Assembly (NCBI RefSeq): GCF_008973465.1
Contig: NZ_WBXN01000004.1
Location: 496,001 to 560,000 of the forward strand
Length of the DNA stretch: 64,000 nt
Direction: 5' to 3'
DNA from: Streptomyces sp. SS1-1
GTDB lineage: Bacteria; Actinomycetota; Actinomycetes; Streptomycetales; Streptomycetaceae
Positions 25,243-33,551 of this stretch are shown here, piece after piece (position 1 is the first letter of the stretch; every line of letters starts with the position of its first letter). A program made the position numbers and the translations under genes. The notes under the pieces were generated by a model. It worked only from the letters and a program-made list of their open reading frames with translations, searched no databases and had not been told where the DNA came from.

Positions 25243-25737
25243 ATGCGCATACGCACGATCGTCACGACGGCCGTCGCCGCCGGCGCCCTCGCGGCCCTGA
25301 CGGCCACCCCGGCCCAGGCCACCGAGTACTCGTCCGCGCTCAAGGTCCGCGGCGTCCAGTACGACGCGCCCGGCCGCGACTCCAACAACTGCGCCACCGG
25401 GAACACCGACGACGAATACCTGACGATCAAGAACTACTCGTCGAGCGCCACGGTCAACCTCAAGGGCTACGTGGTGAAGGACAAGGCCGGCAACAAGTTC
25501 ACCTTCACCCGCAACCACTACCTCCAGCCGGGCGACTACGTGAAGCTCCGGGGCGGGCACGGCACGGACTCCGACGCGCGCAACGTCGTCTACCGCAACA
25601 ACTGCAACTTCATGTGGAACAACGACAAGGACACGATCTACCTGAAGAAGCCGTCGGGCGCGGGCGCTGACACGCACGCCTACACCAAGGGCTCGAACGA
25701 CCGGGACGGCAACGGGTACATCACGTTCCACAGCTGA
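25243..25737 (+). CDS. Small secreted lamin-tail-domain (LTD) protein
   Basis: 164 residues, ATG 25243 with a G-rich ribosome-binding site (GGGGGGA) nine bases upstream. The signal peptide is residues 1-27 (cleaved after TPAQA). The rest is one LTD beta-sandwich: DDEYLTIKNYSSSATVNLKGYVVKDKAGNKFTF, then LQPGDYVKLRGGHG. Two cysteines (NNCATGN and NNCNFMW) may form a disulfide. Such single-domain LTD proteins are common in Streptomyces and their role outside the cell is unknown. TATACACT upstream (about 25192) is a possible -10 region. Confidence 0.88.
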   Translation: MRIRTIVTTAVAAGALAALTATPAQATEYSSALKVRGVQYDAPGRDSNNCATGNTDDEYLTIKNYSSSATVNLKGYVVKDKAGNKFTFTRNHYLQPGDYVKLRGGHGTDSDARNVVYRNNCNFMWNNDKDTIYLKKPSGAGADTHAYTKGSNDRDGNGYITFHS

Positions 25738-25757
25738 CCGGCCGACGGGCCGGCGAG

Positions 25758-25792
25758 GGGACCCGTCCCGGTGCGGATGGTGGACGGGTCCC
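25758..25792 (+). terminator. Terminator after the LTD protein
   Basis: Perfect 11-base GGGACCCGTCC/GGACGGGTCCC stem with a 13-base loop. Confidence 0.7.
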
Positions 25793-25955
25793 GCTCACCG
25801 AGTCATTGTCACGAGCCCCCGCGGCCCGGACCACGAGTGAGCGCGGACCGGTCGGTGCGCACGACACACACCCCGTGTGCACCCCCCGCTGCCCCGGTCC
25901 GGGCGCGCGGGGACGATACTGGACAGAGCACGCGCCCCCGGCCACAGATGGACTC

Positions 25956-27107
25956 ATGCCCAGCTCCTCCCGCACCCGCCCCATGACTCCCCCCACCGTG
26001 TGGTCGGCCCGCGGCCGGCACCGGGGGCCCGCCGCGCGGGACGACCTGCTGACCGCCCTCACCCGGCGCGACGTCAGCGGCGACCTCGACGACTTCCGGG
26101 AACGGCCCGACCCCGACGGAAGCGACGCCACGGCCTTCGAGGCCCGCTGGCGGGTCGCCGGTCAGGTCACCGTCCGCGCCCGGCTGGATCTGGAGGAGAG
26201 CCGCGGCGACGGCACCGTATGGACGCTCGTCGCGGAGGCCGAGGCCCCCTGGGACCCCCGGTGGCCGTCGCCGGCCGCCCTGTTCTGGCCCGAGGAGGAC
26301 GACGCGCCCTGGGCCCACGACGCCGCCACCGGCCTCCCCCTGGGCACCGTCAACCTGCTGCCGACGGACGACAAGGCCGTACGGCGCCTGCTGCGGGACG
26401 CCGTCCGGGACGGCGGGAGCATCCACGTCCTCGTCCACGAGGCCATGACCACCGACGAGCGCGGCCGCACCCCGCTGGCCGGCATGCTGCCGCCCGGCCT
26501 GCGGCACCGGGTGGTCGAGCACCGCGCCGTCCCCAGCCAGCTGCGCGTCGTCAACTACGCCCTGCGCGACCTCGGCCCGGAGCTGCCGCGCGGCGGCGCC
26601 GTCGTACTTCCCGGCACCCCGGCCCCGTCCGGCTACGACCCGGACGACTTCACCGTCCGCACCGTCTTCCTGGACGGCACCGAACCGGCCGAACTCATCC
26701 ACGCCGTCACCCGCTACGCGGCCCTGCCGCACGCGCTGCCGCCCGGCGCCGACGCCACCCTGACCGCGCTCCGTGAGGACTGGACCCTGCTCACCCTCGA
26801 GGAGCAGCTCGAACGCGAGCGCGAACTGGTGCGGATGTACGCCGAGGCGCTCGACGCGATGACGAGGTCGCGGGACCTGTACCGGGAGGCCGCCGAGGAG
26901 GCGCACGCCGCGCTGGCCGCCTTCCGGGAGTCCGCGGACGCCGTGGCCGCGCTGCCGCCCGCGCCGCCCGCCGACGGCCCGGCCCCGTCCCCGCTCCAGC
27001 AGCTGACCCGCACCTTCGAGCGGCTCAAGGCCTCGGCGCGGGTCCGCAAGCAGGCCCCCGCCCCCGGGGAGACCGCCGAGCGGCCCCGGGAGAACGCCGA
27101 CCGCTGA
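25956..27107 (+). CDS. Conserved actinobacterial protein of unknown function with C-terminal coiled coil
   Basis: 383 residues, ATG 25956 (a second ATG at 25983 is possible). Residues 1-280 are mixed alpha/beta with no motif I recognise. Residues about 280-335 (LEEQLERERELVRMYAEALDAM and following) form a coiled coil, and a Pro/Ala-rich tail ends the protein. It has no signal peptide or membrane helix. It is monocistronic, 219 bases after the LTD gene; GATACT near 25914 could be its -10 box. Confidence 0.65.
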   Translation: MPSSSRTRPMTPPTVWSARGRHRGPAARDDLLTALTRRDVSGDLDDFRERPDPDGSDATAFEARWRVAGQVTVRARLDLEESRGDGTVWTLVAEAEAPWDPRWPSPAALFWPEEDDAPWAHDAATGLPLGTVNLLPTDDKAVRRLLRDAVRDGGSIHVLVHEAMTTDERGRTPLAGMLPPGLRHRVVEHRAVPSQLRVVNYALRDLGPELPRGGAVVLPGTPAPSGYDPDDFTVRTVFLDGTEPAELIHAVTRYAALPHALPPGADATLTALREDWTLLTLEEQLERERELVRMYAEALDAMTRSRDLYREAAEEAHAALAAFRESADAVAALPPAPPADGPAPSPLQQLTRTFERLKASARVRKQAPAPGETAERPRENADR

Positions 27108-27356
27108 CCACCCGGCGTAGGGCCGCTGCGCCGGTTGCCCGGGGAGGGCGTACCGCAACGGGCGGGGGCGCTTCGGTGGGGCGCTCGACGGTTTCGCACG
27201 CCCGCCCAGGCAGGTGACCGGCCCCGATCCGGCGTCTACCGTCCTGACGGGTGACGTGATGCGGCCGGGTGACCGCCGTCATGCCATGTGCGCGGCGCGA
27301 GGGGGAATCCGACCTGCGGAGCGTGTGGCGTGCGCCACCCGCCGGGAGGAGGGTCC

Positions 27357-27686
27357 GTGGAGCCGACCACCACGTGGATCGTCGCAGGGGCGGCCCTGGC
27401 GGCCGTCGTGCTCGCCGTGGCCGTCGCGGTGCTGACGCGTCTGGTGCGCACCCGGCGCGTGATGCGCCGCGCCGGGCTGCCGACCGGCCCCCGCTGGGTC
27501 TTCTGGGGAGCCGTCCTGTACTTCGTGCTGCCCACCGATCTGATGCCGGATCCGGTGTATCTGGACGACATCGGTGTGCTCCTGCTGGCACTGCGCACGC
27601 TGCGCCGTTCGCCCGGCTCGGGCCATCGGACGCCGTTGGTCACGGAAAGTAAGGAAACCAACCACTCGTTCGATTCGTTTAAGTAA
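27357..27686 (+). CDS. Small membrane protein, DUF1232 (YkvA) type
   Basis: 109 residues from GTG 27357, preceded by GGGAGGAGG. One N-terminal helix (about 7-28) is followed by the DUF1232 signature PRWVFWGAVLYFVLPTDLMPDPVYLDDIGVLLLAL. The family is widespread, short and without assigned function. It ends in a polar tail (ESKETNHSFDSFK) whose unusually AT-rich codons overlap the presumed promoter region of the graspetide precursor gene 84 bases downstream. No link in function is shown. Confidence 0.8.
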   Translation: MEPTTTWIVAGAALAAVVLAVAVAVLTRLVRTRRVMRRAGLPTGPRWVFWGAVLYFVLPTDLMPDPVYLDDIGVLLLALRTLRRSPGSGHRTPLVTESKETNHSFDSFK

Positions 27687-27770
27687 GTGGAAACCGAAGG
27701 GCGTCGTAGGGCAGCGTGACGCCGCTGGGTGACCAGGCTCGATCGGAGCAGCACCTGTGAGGGAGAGACG

Positions 27771-27962
27771 ATGCAACCGTTCGCGCTCAACTATGCACGG
27801 CCGGCAGCGGAGTTGGAGATCGCCGCTGTGTACGTCTACGACTCCGGTCTGCAGTTGAACGTGCTGCGTGACGGGCGCATAGCCGCCAGCGATCACGCGC
27901 TCCTGCGGGAATTGGGCACCACGACGTCCACGGCGGGTTCCAAGACTCACTTCGACGACTGA
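27771..27962 (+). CDS. Graspetide precursor peptide (ATP-grasp target RiPP)
   Basis: 63 residues, ATG 27771 with GAGGGAGA just upstream. The N-terminal MQPFALNYARPA and the middle VYVYDSGLQLN are leader features of the actinobacterial ATP-grasp-target RiPP family (TIGR04186 type). The predicted core is the tail T50-T-T-S-T-A-G-S-K-T-H-F-D-D63, with hydroxyl donors (T50-T54, S57, T59), one lysine (K58) and two terminal acids (D62, D63). Side-chain ester or amide rings between these are the expected product of the enzyme encoded 16 bases downstream. No protease or exporter gene is adjacent. Confidence 0.88.
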   Translation: MQPFALNYARPAAELEIAAVYVYDSGLQLNVLRDGRIAASDHALLRELGTTTSTAGSKTHFDD

Positions 27963-27978
27963 ACACAGGCCGCCGAAG

Positions 27979-28953
27979 ATGACCGTCTTGATTCTGACCA
28001 ACGAAGAGGACGTGACGGCGGACATGGTGGTCGTGCACCTGAACGCCGCCGGTGTCCCGGTGGTCCGGCTCGACCCCGCCGACCTGACCGGCGACGTCGC
28101 CCTGTCCGGTGAATACGCGCACGGCACGTTCCACGGGCATCTGTCGTCCGGGGGACGGCTGGTGACGCTGAGTGGGCTGCGGTCGGTGTGGGTGCGCCGT
28201 CCGGGTGCGCCCGCCGCGCGGGCCGCCGCTCCCTCGCCGTGGCTCGCGGAGGAGTCCGGCCAGGCCCTCTACGGGATGCTGCGGGCCAGTGACCTGCGCT
28301 GGATGAACCATCCGGACGCGGCCCGCCGCGCCCGCCACAAGCCGTGGCAGCTACGGCTCGCCCAGCGCTGCGGGCTGCCCGTCCCCGCCACGTTGATCAC
28401 GACGTTCCCGCAGGCGGCCAGGGAGTTCGCGGCGCGCCACCCGGATCTGGTGGTGAAGCCGGTGTCGGGTGCGCATCCGCAGGACCCGCCGCGGGCGGTG
28501 CCGACCAGCAGGGTGGCTCCGGACGCGGACTTCTCCGCGGTGGCGTTCGGGCCGACGCTGTTGCAGCGCCGGATCGCCAAGCGGGCCGACATCCGGCTGA
28601 CCGCCGTCGGCGGTGCGCTGCTGGCCGCCCGCAAGCCGGCCGACGCCGACGCCGAGGTGGACGTGCGGTTCGCGCCGTCCGACAGCCCGTGGCGGCCCGT
28701 CGAGGTGGGGGCGCGGGTCGCCGAGGGCGTCCACTCCTATCTGCGGCGGGCCGGGCTCGCCTACGGGGCGTTCGACTTCGCCGAGGACGCGGACGGGACG
28801 TGGTGGTTCCTGGAGTGCAACCAGTCCGGTCAGTTCGGGTTCGTCGAGGTGGACACCGGTCAGCCGATCGCCCGGTCCATCGCCGAGTGGCTGGCCGGCC
28901 CGCTGCCGGGAAGGCCGGCGCACAGCGGCGACGCGGACACGACGATGGTCTGA
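27979..28953 (+). CDS. ATP-grasp graspetide maturase (SAV_5884 type)
   Basis: 324 residues, ATG 27979. It is a RimK-like ATP-grasp ligase: an N-terminal domain (1-115), ATP-binding K160 (LVVKPVSG), the Q196-R-R/D204-I-R206 segment, D266 (YGAFDFAED) and the Mg-binding E279-C-N281 (FLECNQSGQFGF). It matches the TIGR04187 type of maturase that pairs with MQPFALNYAR precursors. It activates Asp/Glu side chains as acyl phosphates so that Ser/Thr/Lys side chains can close macrolactone or lactam rings. The companion O-methyltransferase found in many such loci is absent here. Confidence 0.9.
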   Translation: MTVLILTNEEDVTADMVVVHLNAAGVPVVRLDPADLTGDVALSGEYAHGTFHGHLSSGGRLVTLSGLRSVWVRRPGAPAARAAAPSPWLAEESGQALYGMLRASDLRWMNHPDAARRARHKPWQLRLAQRCGLPVPATLITTFPQAAREFAARHPDLVVKPVSGAHPQDPPRAVPTSRVAPDADFSAVAFGPTLLQRRIAKRADIRLTAVGGALLAARKPADADAEVDVRFAPSDSPWRPVEVGARVAEGVHSYLRRAGLAYGAFDFAEDADGTWWFLECNQSGQFGFVEVDTGQPIARSIAEWLAGPLPGRPAHSGDADTTMV

Positions 28954-28962
28954 GGGACGGGA

Positions 28963-29178
28963 TCAGAGGGACGCGGGCCCCGGCGGCAGGGCGGTGCGCT
29001 GCCAGGCCGGGGCCGGCGCGGCCTGGCCCCTGGGGGCCGGCGGGCGGCCCGGGGACTGGAGCGGCTGAAGGACGAACTCCAGGTCCCTGCTCACGCGTTC
29101 CGCCTCCCTGCGCACCTGGAGGGGGATGTCGCCGCGCTCAGCGATGAGCCGGTCGTAGATGGGGGAATCCTGGAACAC
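28963..29178 (-). CDS. Small conserved protein beside the graspetide locus
   Basis: 71 residues, GTG 29178, convergent with the maturase and nine bases from it. The N-terminal half is helical and charged (MFQDSPIYDRLIAERGDIPLQVRREAERVSRDLE); the C-terminal half is Pro/Ala-rich and probably disordered. It has no signal peptide or cysteine. I cannot assign a family. Its closeness to the RiPP genes suggests an accessory role, but the opposite strand argues against strict co-expression. Confidence 0.6.
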   Translation of the reverse strand: MFQDSPIYDRLIAERGDIPLQVRREAERVSRDLEFVLQPLQSPGRPPAPRGQAAPAPAWQRTALPPGPASL

Positions 29179-29314
29179 CCGTCAACGCGCCTTTCTGTCG
29201 TGGCCCTGTGTGCATTTTGGGCACGGCTGTGAAGTCTAGGCGCCGACGCACACTGAAGTACGAATTCTGCCAGAGTGCTTGGGCGGGAGCGGAACCGGTG
29301 CTATGGCCCGGGGC

Positions 29315-29776
29315 TCAGGCGCCCGTGGTGGAGCCCGGCCGGACGATCATCAGCACGGTGACGGTGGCCCACAGGAGATTGAAGATCCCGGTGAACATGG
29401 CGAGTCGGACCGTGGCGGGCCGCTCGACGGGCCGTCCGGCGTCCAGCTCCTCCAGCAGTTCCTCCTGCCGGGGCAGCACGAACGCGATGAGGAGGCCGGC
29501 GGCGGCCGCCGTAAGGGTGATCGAGGTGATGAGCCAGCCGCTGCCGAGCACCCCCATGGCGAGGGCGGTGGCGAGACCGAGCACGGGGACCGACACCCCG
29601 AGGGCCGCGTAGACCCGGCAGACGCGGTGCAGCAGCCGGACCGTGCCCAGCGCGACGGCACCGTCCGCGGCGGGGACGCGCCGCGCCGCGGGCGGGAACA
29701 TGCTGGCGGCCACGGTGACGGGTCCGACGGCCACGATCGCGGCCAGGACGTGCAGGGTGAGCAGGAACTTGGTCAT
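29315..29776 (-). CDS. Four-helix integral membrane protein (DUF2269-like)
   Basis: 153 residues, ATG 29776. Four hydrophobic segments lie at about 3-25, 47-70, 75-97 and 122-145. The N-terminal KFLLTLHVLAAIVAVGPVTVAASMFPPA, with His in the first helix, is typical of DUF2269 and related small membrane proteins of unknown role. It is divergent from the GlxA-type regulator, which may control it. Confidence 0.75.
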   Translation of the reverse strand: MTKFLLTLHVLAAIVAVGPVTVAASMFPPAARRVPAADGAVALGTVRLLHRVCRVYAALGVSVPVLGLATALAMGVLGSGWLITSITLTAAAAGLLIAFVLPRQEELLEELDAGRPVERPATVRLAMFTGIFNLLWATVTVLMIVRPGSTTGA

Positions 29777-29969
29777 GGGGAGCGGGGTTCCTCGGTGTCG
29801 GCGGGTGATCGGCGCCGCCCACGCTAGAGATCGTCCCCGTTCGCGCACAGTGGCTGGAACGACAGGATCCCACGGGTTCCCGCCAGCCGGTCCCACCGGT
29901 GCATCGGTGAGACCCACCTCATGCGACCTGGGATTCTGCGGGTGGCGGGAATCCGCCTAGGGTGCCCTC

Positions 29970-30944
29970 ATGCACACCGTGGCGATCCTGGTCCTCGACG
30001 ACGTGGTGCCGTTCGACATGGCGGCGCCCTTCCAGATGTTCGGCTGGGCGCGGCTGCCGGACGGGCGCCGGCCGTACCGGGTCCGGCTGTGCGCGGAGCG
30101 GCCGGAGGTACGGACGGAGGGCTTCGCCCTGCGGATCGACCGGGGTCTGGACGGGCTCCTGGACGCCGACACGGTCGTCGTGCCGGGCAGCGACCACTCC
30201 GGGCCGCCCTCGGCCGCGGTCGTCGCCGCCCTGCGCGAGGCGGCCCGGGCCGGCACCCGGATCGCGTCCGTGTGCTCGGGCGCCTTCGTGCTCGCCGAAG
30301 CGGGGCTGCTGGACGGGCTGCGCGCCACGACGCACTGGATGGCCACCGACGAACTGGCCCGGCGTTTCCCGGCCGTGAAGGTCGAGCCGGACGTGCTGTA
30401 CGTGGACAACGGCTCCGTCCTCACCTCGGCCGGGGCCGCCGCGGGCCTGGACATGTGCCTGCACATGATCCGCCGTGACCTGGGGTCCGCGGTGGCCGCG
30501 CACAGCGCGCGGATGTCCGTCGTGCCGCTCGAACGGGAGGGCGGGCAGGCGCAGTTCATCGTGCACGAGCATCCGCCGGTGCCGCGTGGCTCGGCGCTCG
30601 AACCGGTGCTGGAGTGGATCGAGGACAACCTGGCCGGGGCGCTCACCCTGGCCGCGATGGCGGAGCGTGCCGGGATGAGCGAGCGCACCTTCAGCCGCCG
30701 CTTCCGTGAGCAGACGGGGACCACGCCGCTCCAGTGGCTGCTGCGGGCGCGGGTGCGGCGGGCCCAGTACCTGCTGGAGAACAGCGACCATCCGGTCGAA
30801 CGCATCGCGCGGCAGGCCGGGTTCGGGTCGCCGACCGCGTTCCGTGAGCGGTTCCGGCGGGTGGTCGGCACCACCCCGTATGCCTATCGCACCGCCTTCC
30901 AGGGAAGAACCGTCGCGGAGGCGTCTTCGGTAACGGTGGGATAA
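29970..30944 (+). CDS. GlxA-type AraC regulator with DJ-1/PfpI-like domain
   Basis: 324 residues, ATG 29970. The N-terminal class I amidotransferase-like domain spans 1-185; its nucleophile-elbow Cys is in ASVCSGAFVLAEAGLLDG. The C-terminal AraC double helix-turn-helix (about 215-315) includes ERTFSRRFREQTGTTPLQWLLRARV and IARQAGFGSPTAFRERFRRVVGTTPYAYR. TAGGGT (29958-29963) ends six bases before the ATG and no ribosome-binding site is seen, so the mRNA is probably leaderless. A GGATTC-N12-GAATCC dyad (29931-29954) over the promoter may be its operator. Confidence 0.9.
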   Translation: MHTVAILVLDDVVPFDMAAPFQMFGWARLPDGRRPYRVRLCAERPEVRTEGFALRIDRGLDGLLDADTVVVPGSDHSGPPSAAVVAALREAARAGTRIASVCSGAFVLAEAGLLDGLRATTHWMATDELARRFPAVKVEPDVLYVDNGSVLTSAGAAAGLDMCLHMIRRDLGSAVAAHSARMSVVPLEREGGQAQFIVHEHPPVPRGSALEPVLEWIEDNLAGALTLAAMAERAGMSERTFSRRFREQTGTTPLQWLLRARVRRAQYLLENSDHPVERIARQAGFGSPTAFRERFRRVVGTTPYAYRTAFQGRTVAEASSVTVG

Positions 30945-31018
30945 ATCACCCGAGTCCGTATGGGCCAGCCGACAGTTGGGCAAGAGGTATCGATCCTCCC
31001 CCAAGGACGGTGTAGCCC

Positions 31019-31372
31019 ATGAACTGTTTCAGCCGCCTGCTCTGCCTCCTCTACCTGGCCACGAGCGCCGGGCTCGCCTGGGTCACGGTGCTGGAGATCC
31101 GGTACGGCCCGGTGTGGGCGGCGTGCCTGTTCGCCGCCGCCAGCCTGGTGCCGGTGATCGCCGTGGTGCGCGAGACCGTGATCGGTGAACAGGACCAGTT
31201 GCTGCGGGAGTCGGCCGCTCCGGCCGCGCGGAGCGGCGGCGCCTGCGCCGCCGAGGCGATCGTGCGGGCCGAGCTCGAGGCGGCGTGCTGCGAGCGCTGG
31301 TGGACCAGCCTCGGCAGCGAACACGATCTGACCTGCCGTCACCGGTCGCCGCACCGCAGCAGCGCCGCCTGA
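31019..31372 (+). CDS. Small two-helix membrane protein of unknown function
   Basis: 117 residues, ATG 31019. Two membrane segments (about 5-24 and 31-51) are followed by a cytoplasmic tail with the segment ACAAEAIVRAELEAACCERWWTSLGSEHDLTC, rich in Cys and Trp. The ribosome-binding site is weak (AAGGA is 13 bases away). I recognise no family. It converges on the beta-domain protein gene with a 12-base gap. Confidence 0.6.
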   Translation: MNCFSRLLCLLYLATSAGLAWVTVLEIRYGPVWAACLFAAASLVPVIAVVRETVIGEQDQLLRESAAPAARSGGACAAEAIVRAELEAACCERWWTSLGSEHDLTCRHRSPHRSSAA

Positions 31373-31384
31373 CGCCCGGCCGGC

Positions 31385-32230
31385 TCAGGTCCGCCGGACC
31401 ACCTCGACCGCGAGGTCGTTGTCGACCGTGTAGTAGGGCCGCACCGCGAACTCCCCGGCCGTGGCGGCGGGATGGACGAAGATCTCCTTGCGGTCCGCCA
31501 CGTCGTCGAGCAGCCGGCCGACCCGGACCGGGGGCGCGTCGGCGCCGGACCCCACCCGGACGAAGACGTCCCAGACACGGTCGCCCCTCCCGCTCTCGGG
31601 CAGCAGGTCGGCGTGTTCCACGGTGAAGGCGAGGTCGCGGCCGTCCGCCCCGGCGCGCGGTGCCACGGTCCGCTCGACGCCCTTGCCGCCCCGCAGCCTC
31701 AGCCGCACCGAGGCCCCCGCGTCGAGCGAGGCGCCGTGCAGGCGGGCCCGGACGGTGGTGGACCGGTCGGTGACGTCGATGCCGGCGACCTCCGCGTGGG
31801 CGTCGCGCAGCCAGGTCCGCAGGGCGAGGTACCCGTCCTTGGTGACGTAGGGGATGCGGACGGCCACCGGTGCCACCCGGTCGCGGACGTGCCCGTCCAC
31901 GAGGGCCCGCAGGTCCCGCGGGCCGGGGCGCAGACGCACCCGCTCTCCCTCAGGCGCGGGCAGCATATACAGGTCCCAGCGGCCCTCGGGCAGAGTGGGC
32001 TGCGGGTCGAGGACGGCGTTCAGCCGCCCGTCTCCGCCGGGGGTGAGGTCGAGCGTCCGGAGGGTCTTCTCGGGCTCCCCCTTCCCGGGGCGCAGTCGCA
32101 GCAGCAGCCGGGGCGACGGGAAGGCCGCCGGGTCGGGCGGGGCGAGGTGGAAGGTGATCCTGCCGTCCGCGTCGGCCGTGCAGGCGGCGCGCGGGGTGGT
32201 GGTGAGCGCGGTTTCGGTCGTCGTGGTCAT
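31385..32230 (-). CDS. Duplicated beta-sandwich protein coupled to a glycosyltransferase
   Basis: 281 residues, start at 32230, overlapping the upstream glycosyltransferase stop by four bases. Two similar segments (about 22-112 and 160-260) share the plan LRLRxGKG, a WDLYM or WDVFVRV strand, then RVGR or RPGP, which suggests an internal duplication of an Ig-like unit. It has no signal peptide or catalytic motif. Similar beta domains are appended to some teichoic-acid-type transferases in actinobacteria, so it may bind or position the glycosyltransferase product; this is inference. Confidence 0.65.
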   Translation of the reverse strand: MTTTTETALTTTPRAACTADADGRITFHLAPPDPAAFPSPRLLLRLRPGKGEPEKTLRTLDLTPGGDGRLNAVLDPQPTLPEGRWDLYMLPAPEGERVRLRPGPRDLRALVDGHVRDRVAPVAVRIPYVTKDGYLALRTWLRDAHAEVAGIDVTDRSTTVRARLHGASLDAGASVRLRLRGGKGVERTVAPRAGADGRDLAFTVEHADLLPESGRGDRVWDVFVRVGSGADAPPVRVGRLLDDVADRKEIFVHPAATAGEFAVRPYYTVDNDLAVEVVRRT

Positions 32231-33495
32231 CGTTGTCCTCCGCGTAGGGCGCGCCGGGCGACGTCGGCCGCGGCGTGGGCGGCGTCCCGGGCGGCGAAGC
32301 CGTGGCCGGACAGGGCCCGGCGCAGCCGCGCGGGTTGCGGTGGCGCTGGGGGCCGGCCGGTGCGGCGGGCCGTGGCCGCCGCCTCGATCAGGCGCTCGGC
32401 CTGCTCGACGACGGGGACGGGTCCGAAGCGCCGCGCGTTGCTCAGAGCGGTACGGCCCATGCGGCGGCGCAGTTCATCGTCGCCGACGAGGTCCAGCAGG
32501 GCGGCGGTCAGGGCGTCCCGGTCGCCGACGGGTACGAGGCGTCCGTCGGCGCCGTCCTCGATGATCTCGGCGGGGCCGTACGGGCAGTCGGTGCTGACGA
32601 CGGGCAGTCCGCAGCGCATGGCCTCGACGATGGTCATGCCGAAGGGCTCGAAGTTGGCCGCGGTCGCGCCGATCGAGCCCTTGACCCACTCCGCCTCCAT
32701 CGGCGCGGCGGGGCCCATCAGTAACGCGTTGTCGCTCAGTCCGAGGCGCTGGATGAGCCGGCGCAGCCGGGTGTGCTCCTCGCCCTTGCCGTAGATGCGC
32801 AGCTGCCAGTCGGGGTGGGCGGCGGCGACCGGGGCGAAGGCCTCGATGAGCAGGTCGTAGCGCTTGACGGGGACCAGCCGTCCGGCGGCGACGATGACCT
32901 TGGCGGTGCCGTCGGCGGGGGGCAGCACCGGGTCGGGCACGCTGTTGGGCAGTGCCTCGACATGGACACCGGGCAGGCGCATCTTGCGCCGGTAGGCGGC
33001 GGCGTCGGCCTCGGTGACGGTGGTGAGCACGTCGAGCCGGCGGTAGGCGCGGCGCAGCGCGGTGCGCAGCCGGGGCGGGTGGTTGTCGAGGGTGAGGTGT
33101 TCCTGCCCGATGCGCAGGACGTGGTCGGGCGCCTGCCGTGCGAGGTGCACGTTGAGGCCGGGCCGGGTGCCGATGACGACGTCGGCGTCGGTGGTGGCCA
33201 GGGTCTCGGCGATCCGCTGGTCCGTCAGCTCGCTGTACTGGTGGTAGCGGTACTCGGCGACCGGGAAGACGCGGGCCGGGCGCTGGTGCAGGGGGTGGTC
33301 CTTCTCCTGCCGCAGATCCACCAGGGGGCGCAGCCGTACGCGCGGGTCCAGGGAGTTGTTGGGGTGTTCGCGGTGCCGGAGCACCGAGACGATCTCCACC
33401 TCGTGCCGGTCGGCGAGTGCCTGGGCCAGGTTGAAGGTGGTGGTGATCGTGCCCCCTATCCCGTAGGCGTTGTGCAGCAGGAACGAGATCTTCAT
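32227..33495 (-). CDS. GT4-family (GT-B) glycosyltransferase
   Basis: 422 residues, ATG 33495. The N-terminal acceptor-binding domain begins MKISFLLHNAYGIGGTITTTFNLAQAL. The C-terminal donor site has VAAGRLVPVKRYDLLIEAFA, IYGKGEE and the EX7E motif in ANFEPFGMTIVEAM. A 60-residue basic tail follows. It transfers a sugar from a nucleotide donor, probably to an envelope lipid or polymer acceptor on the inner membrane face. The ABC exporter 56 bases upstream and the coupled beta-domain gene downstream form a likely operon. Confidence 0.9.
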   Translation of the reverse strand: MKISFLLHNAYGIGGTITTTFNLAQALADRHEVEIVSVLRHREHPNNSLDPRVRLRPLVDLRQEKDHPLHQRPARVFPVAEYRYHQYSELTDQRIAETLATTDADVVIGTRPGLNVHLARQAPDHVLRIGQEHLTLDNHPPRLRTALRRAYRRLDVLTTVTEADAAAYRRKMRLPGVHVEALPNSVPDPVLPPADGTAKVIVAAGRLVPVKRYDLLIEAFAPVAAAHPDWQLRIYGKGEEHTRLRRLIQRLGLSDNALLMGPAAPMEAEWVKGSIGATAANFEPFGMTIVEAMRCGLPVVSTDCPYGPAEIIEDGADGRLVPVGDRDALTAALLDLVGDDELRRRMGRTALSNARRFGPVPVVEQAERLIEAAATARRTGRPPAPPQPARLRRALSGHGFAARDAAHAAADVARRALRGGQR

Positions 33496-33551
33496 AGTGG
33501 AGCAGACCGAGCCGAGGCCCTGTCAGTTGCCCTGCGTTATCGCACTGTTGT

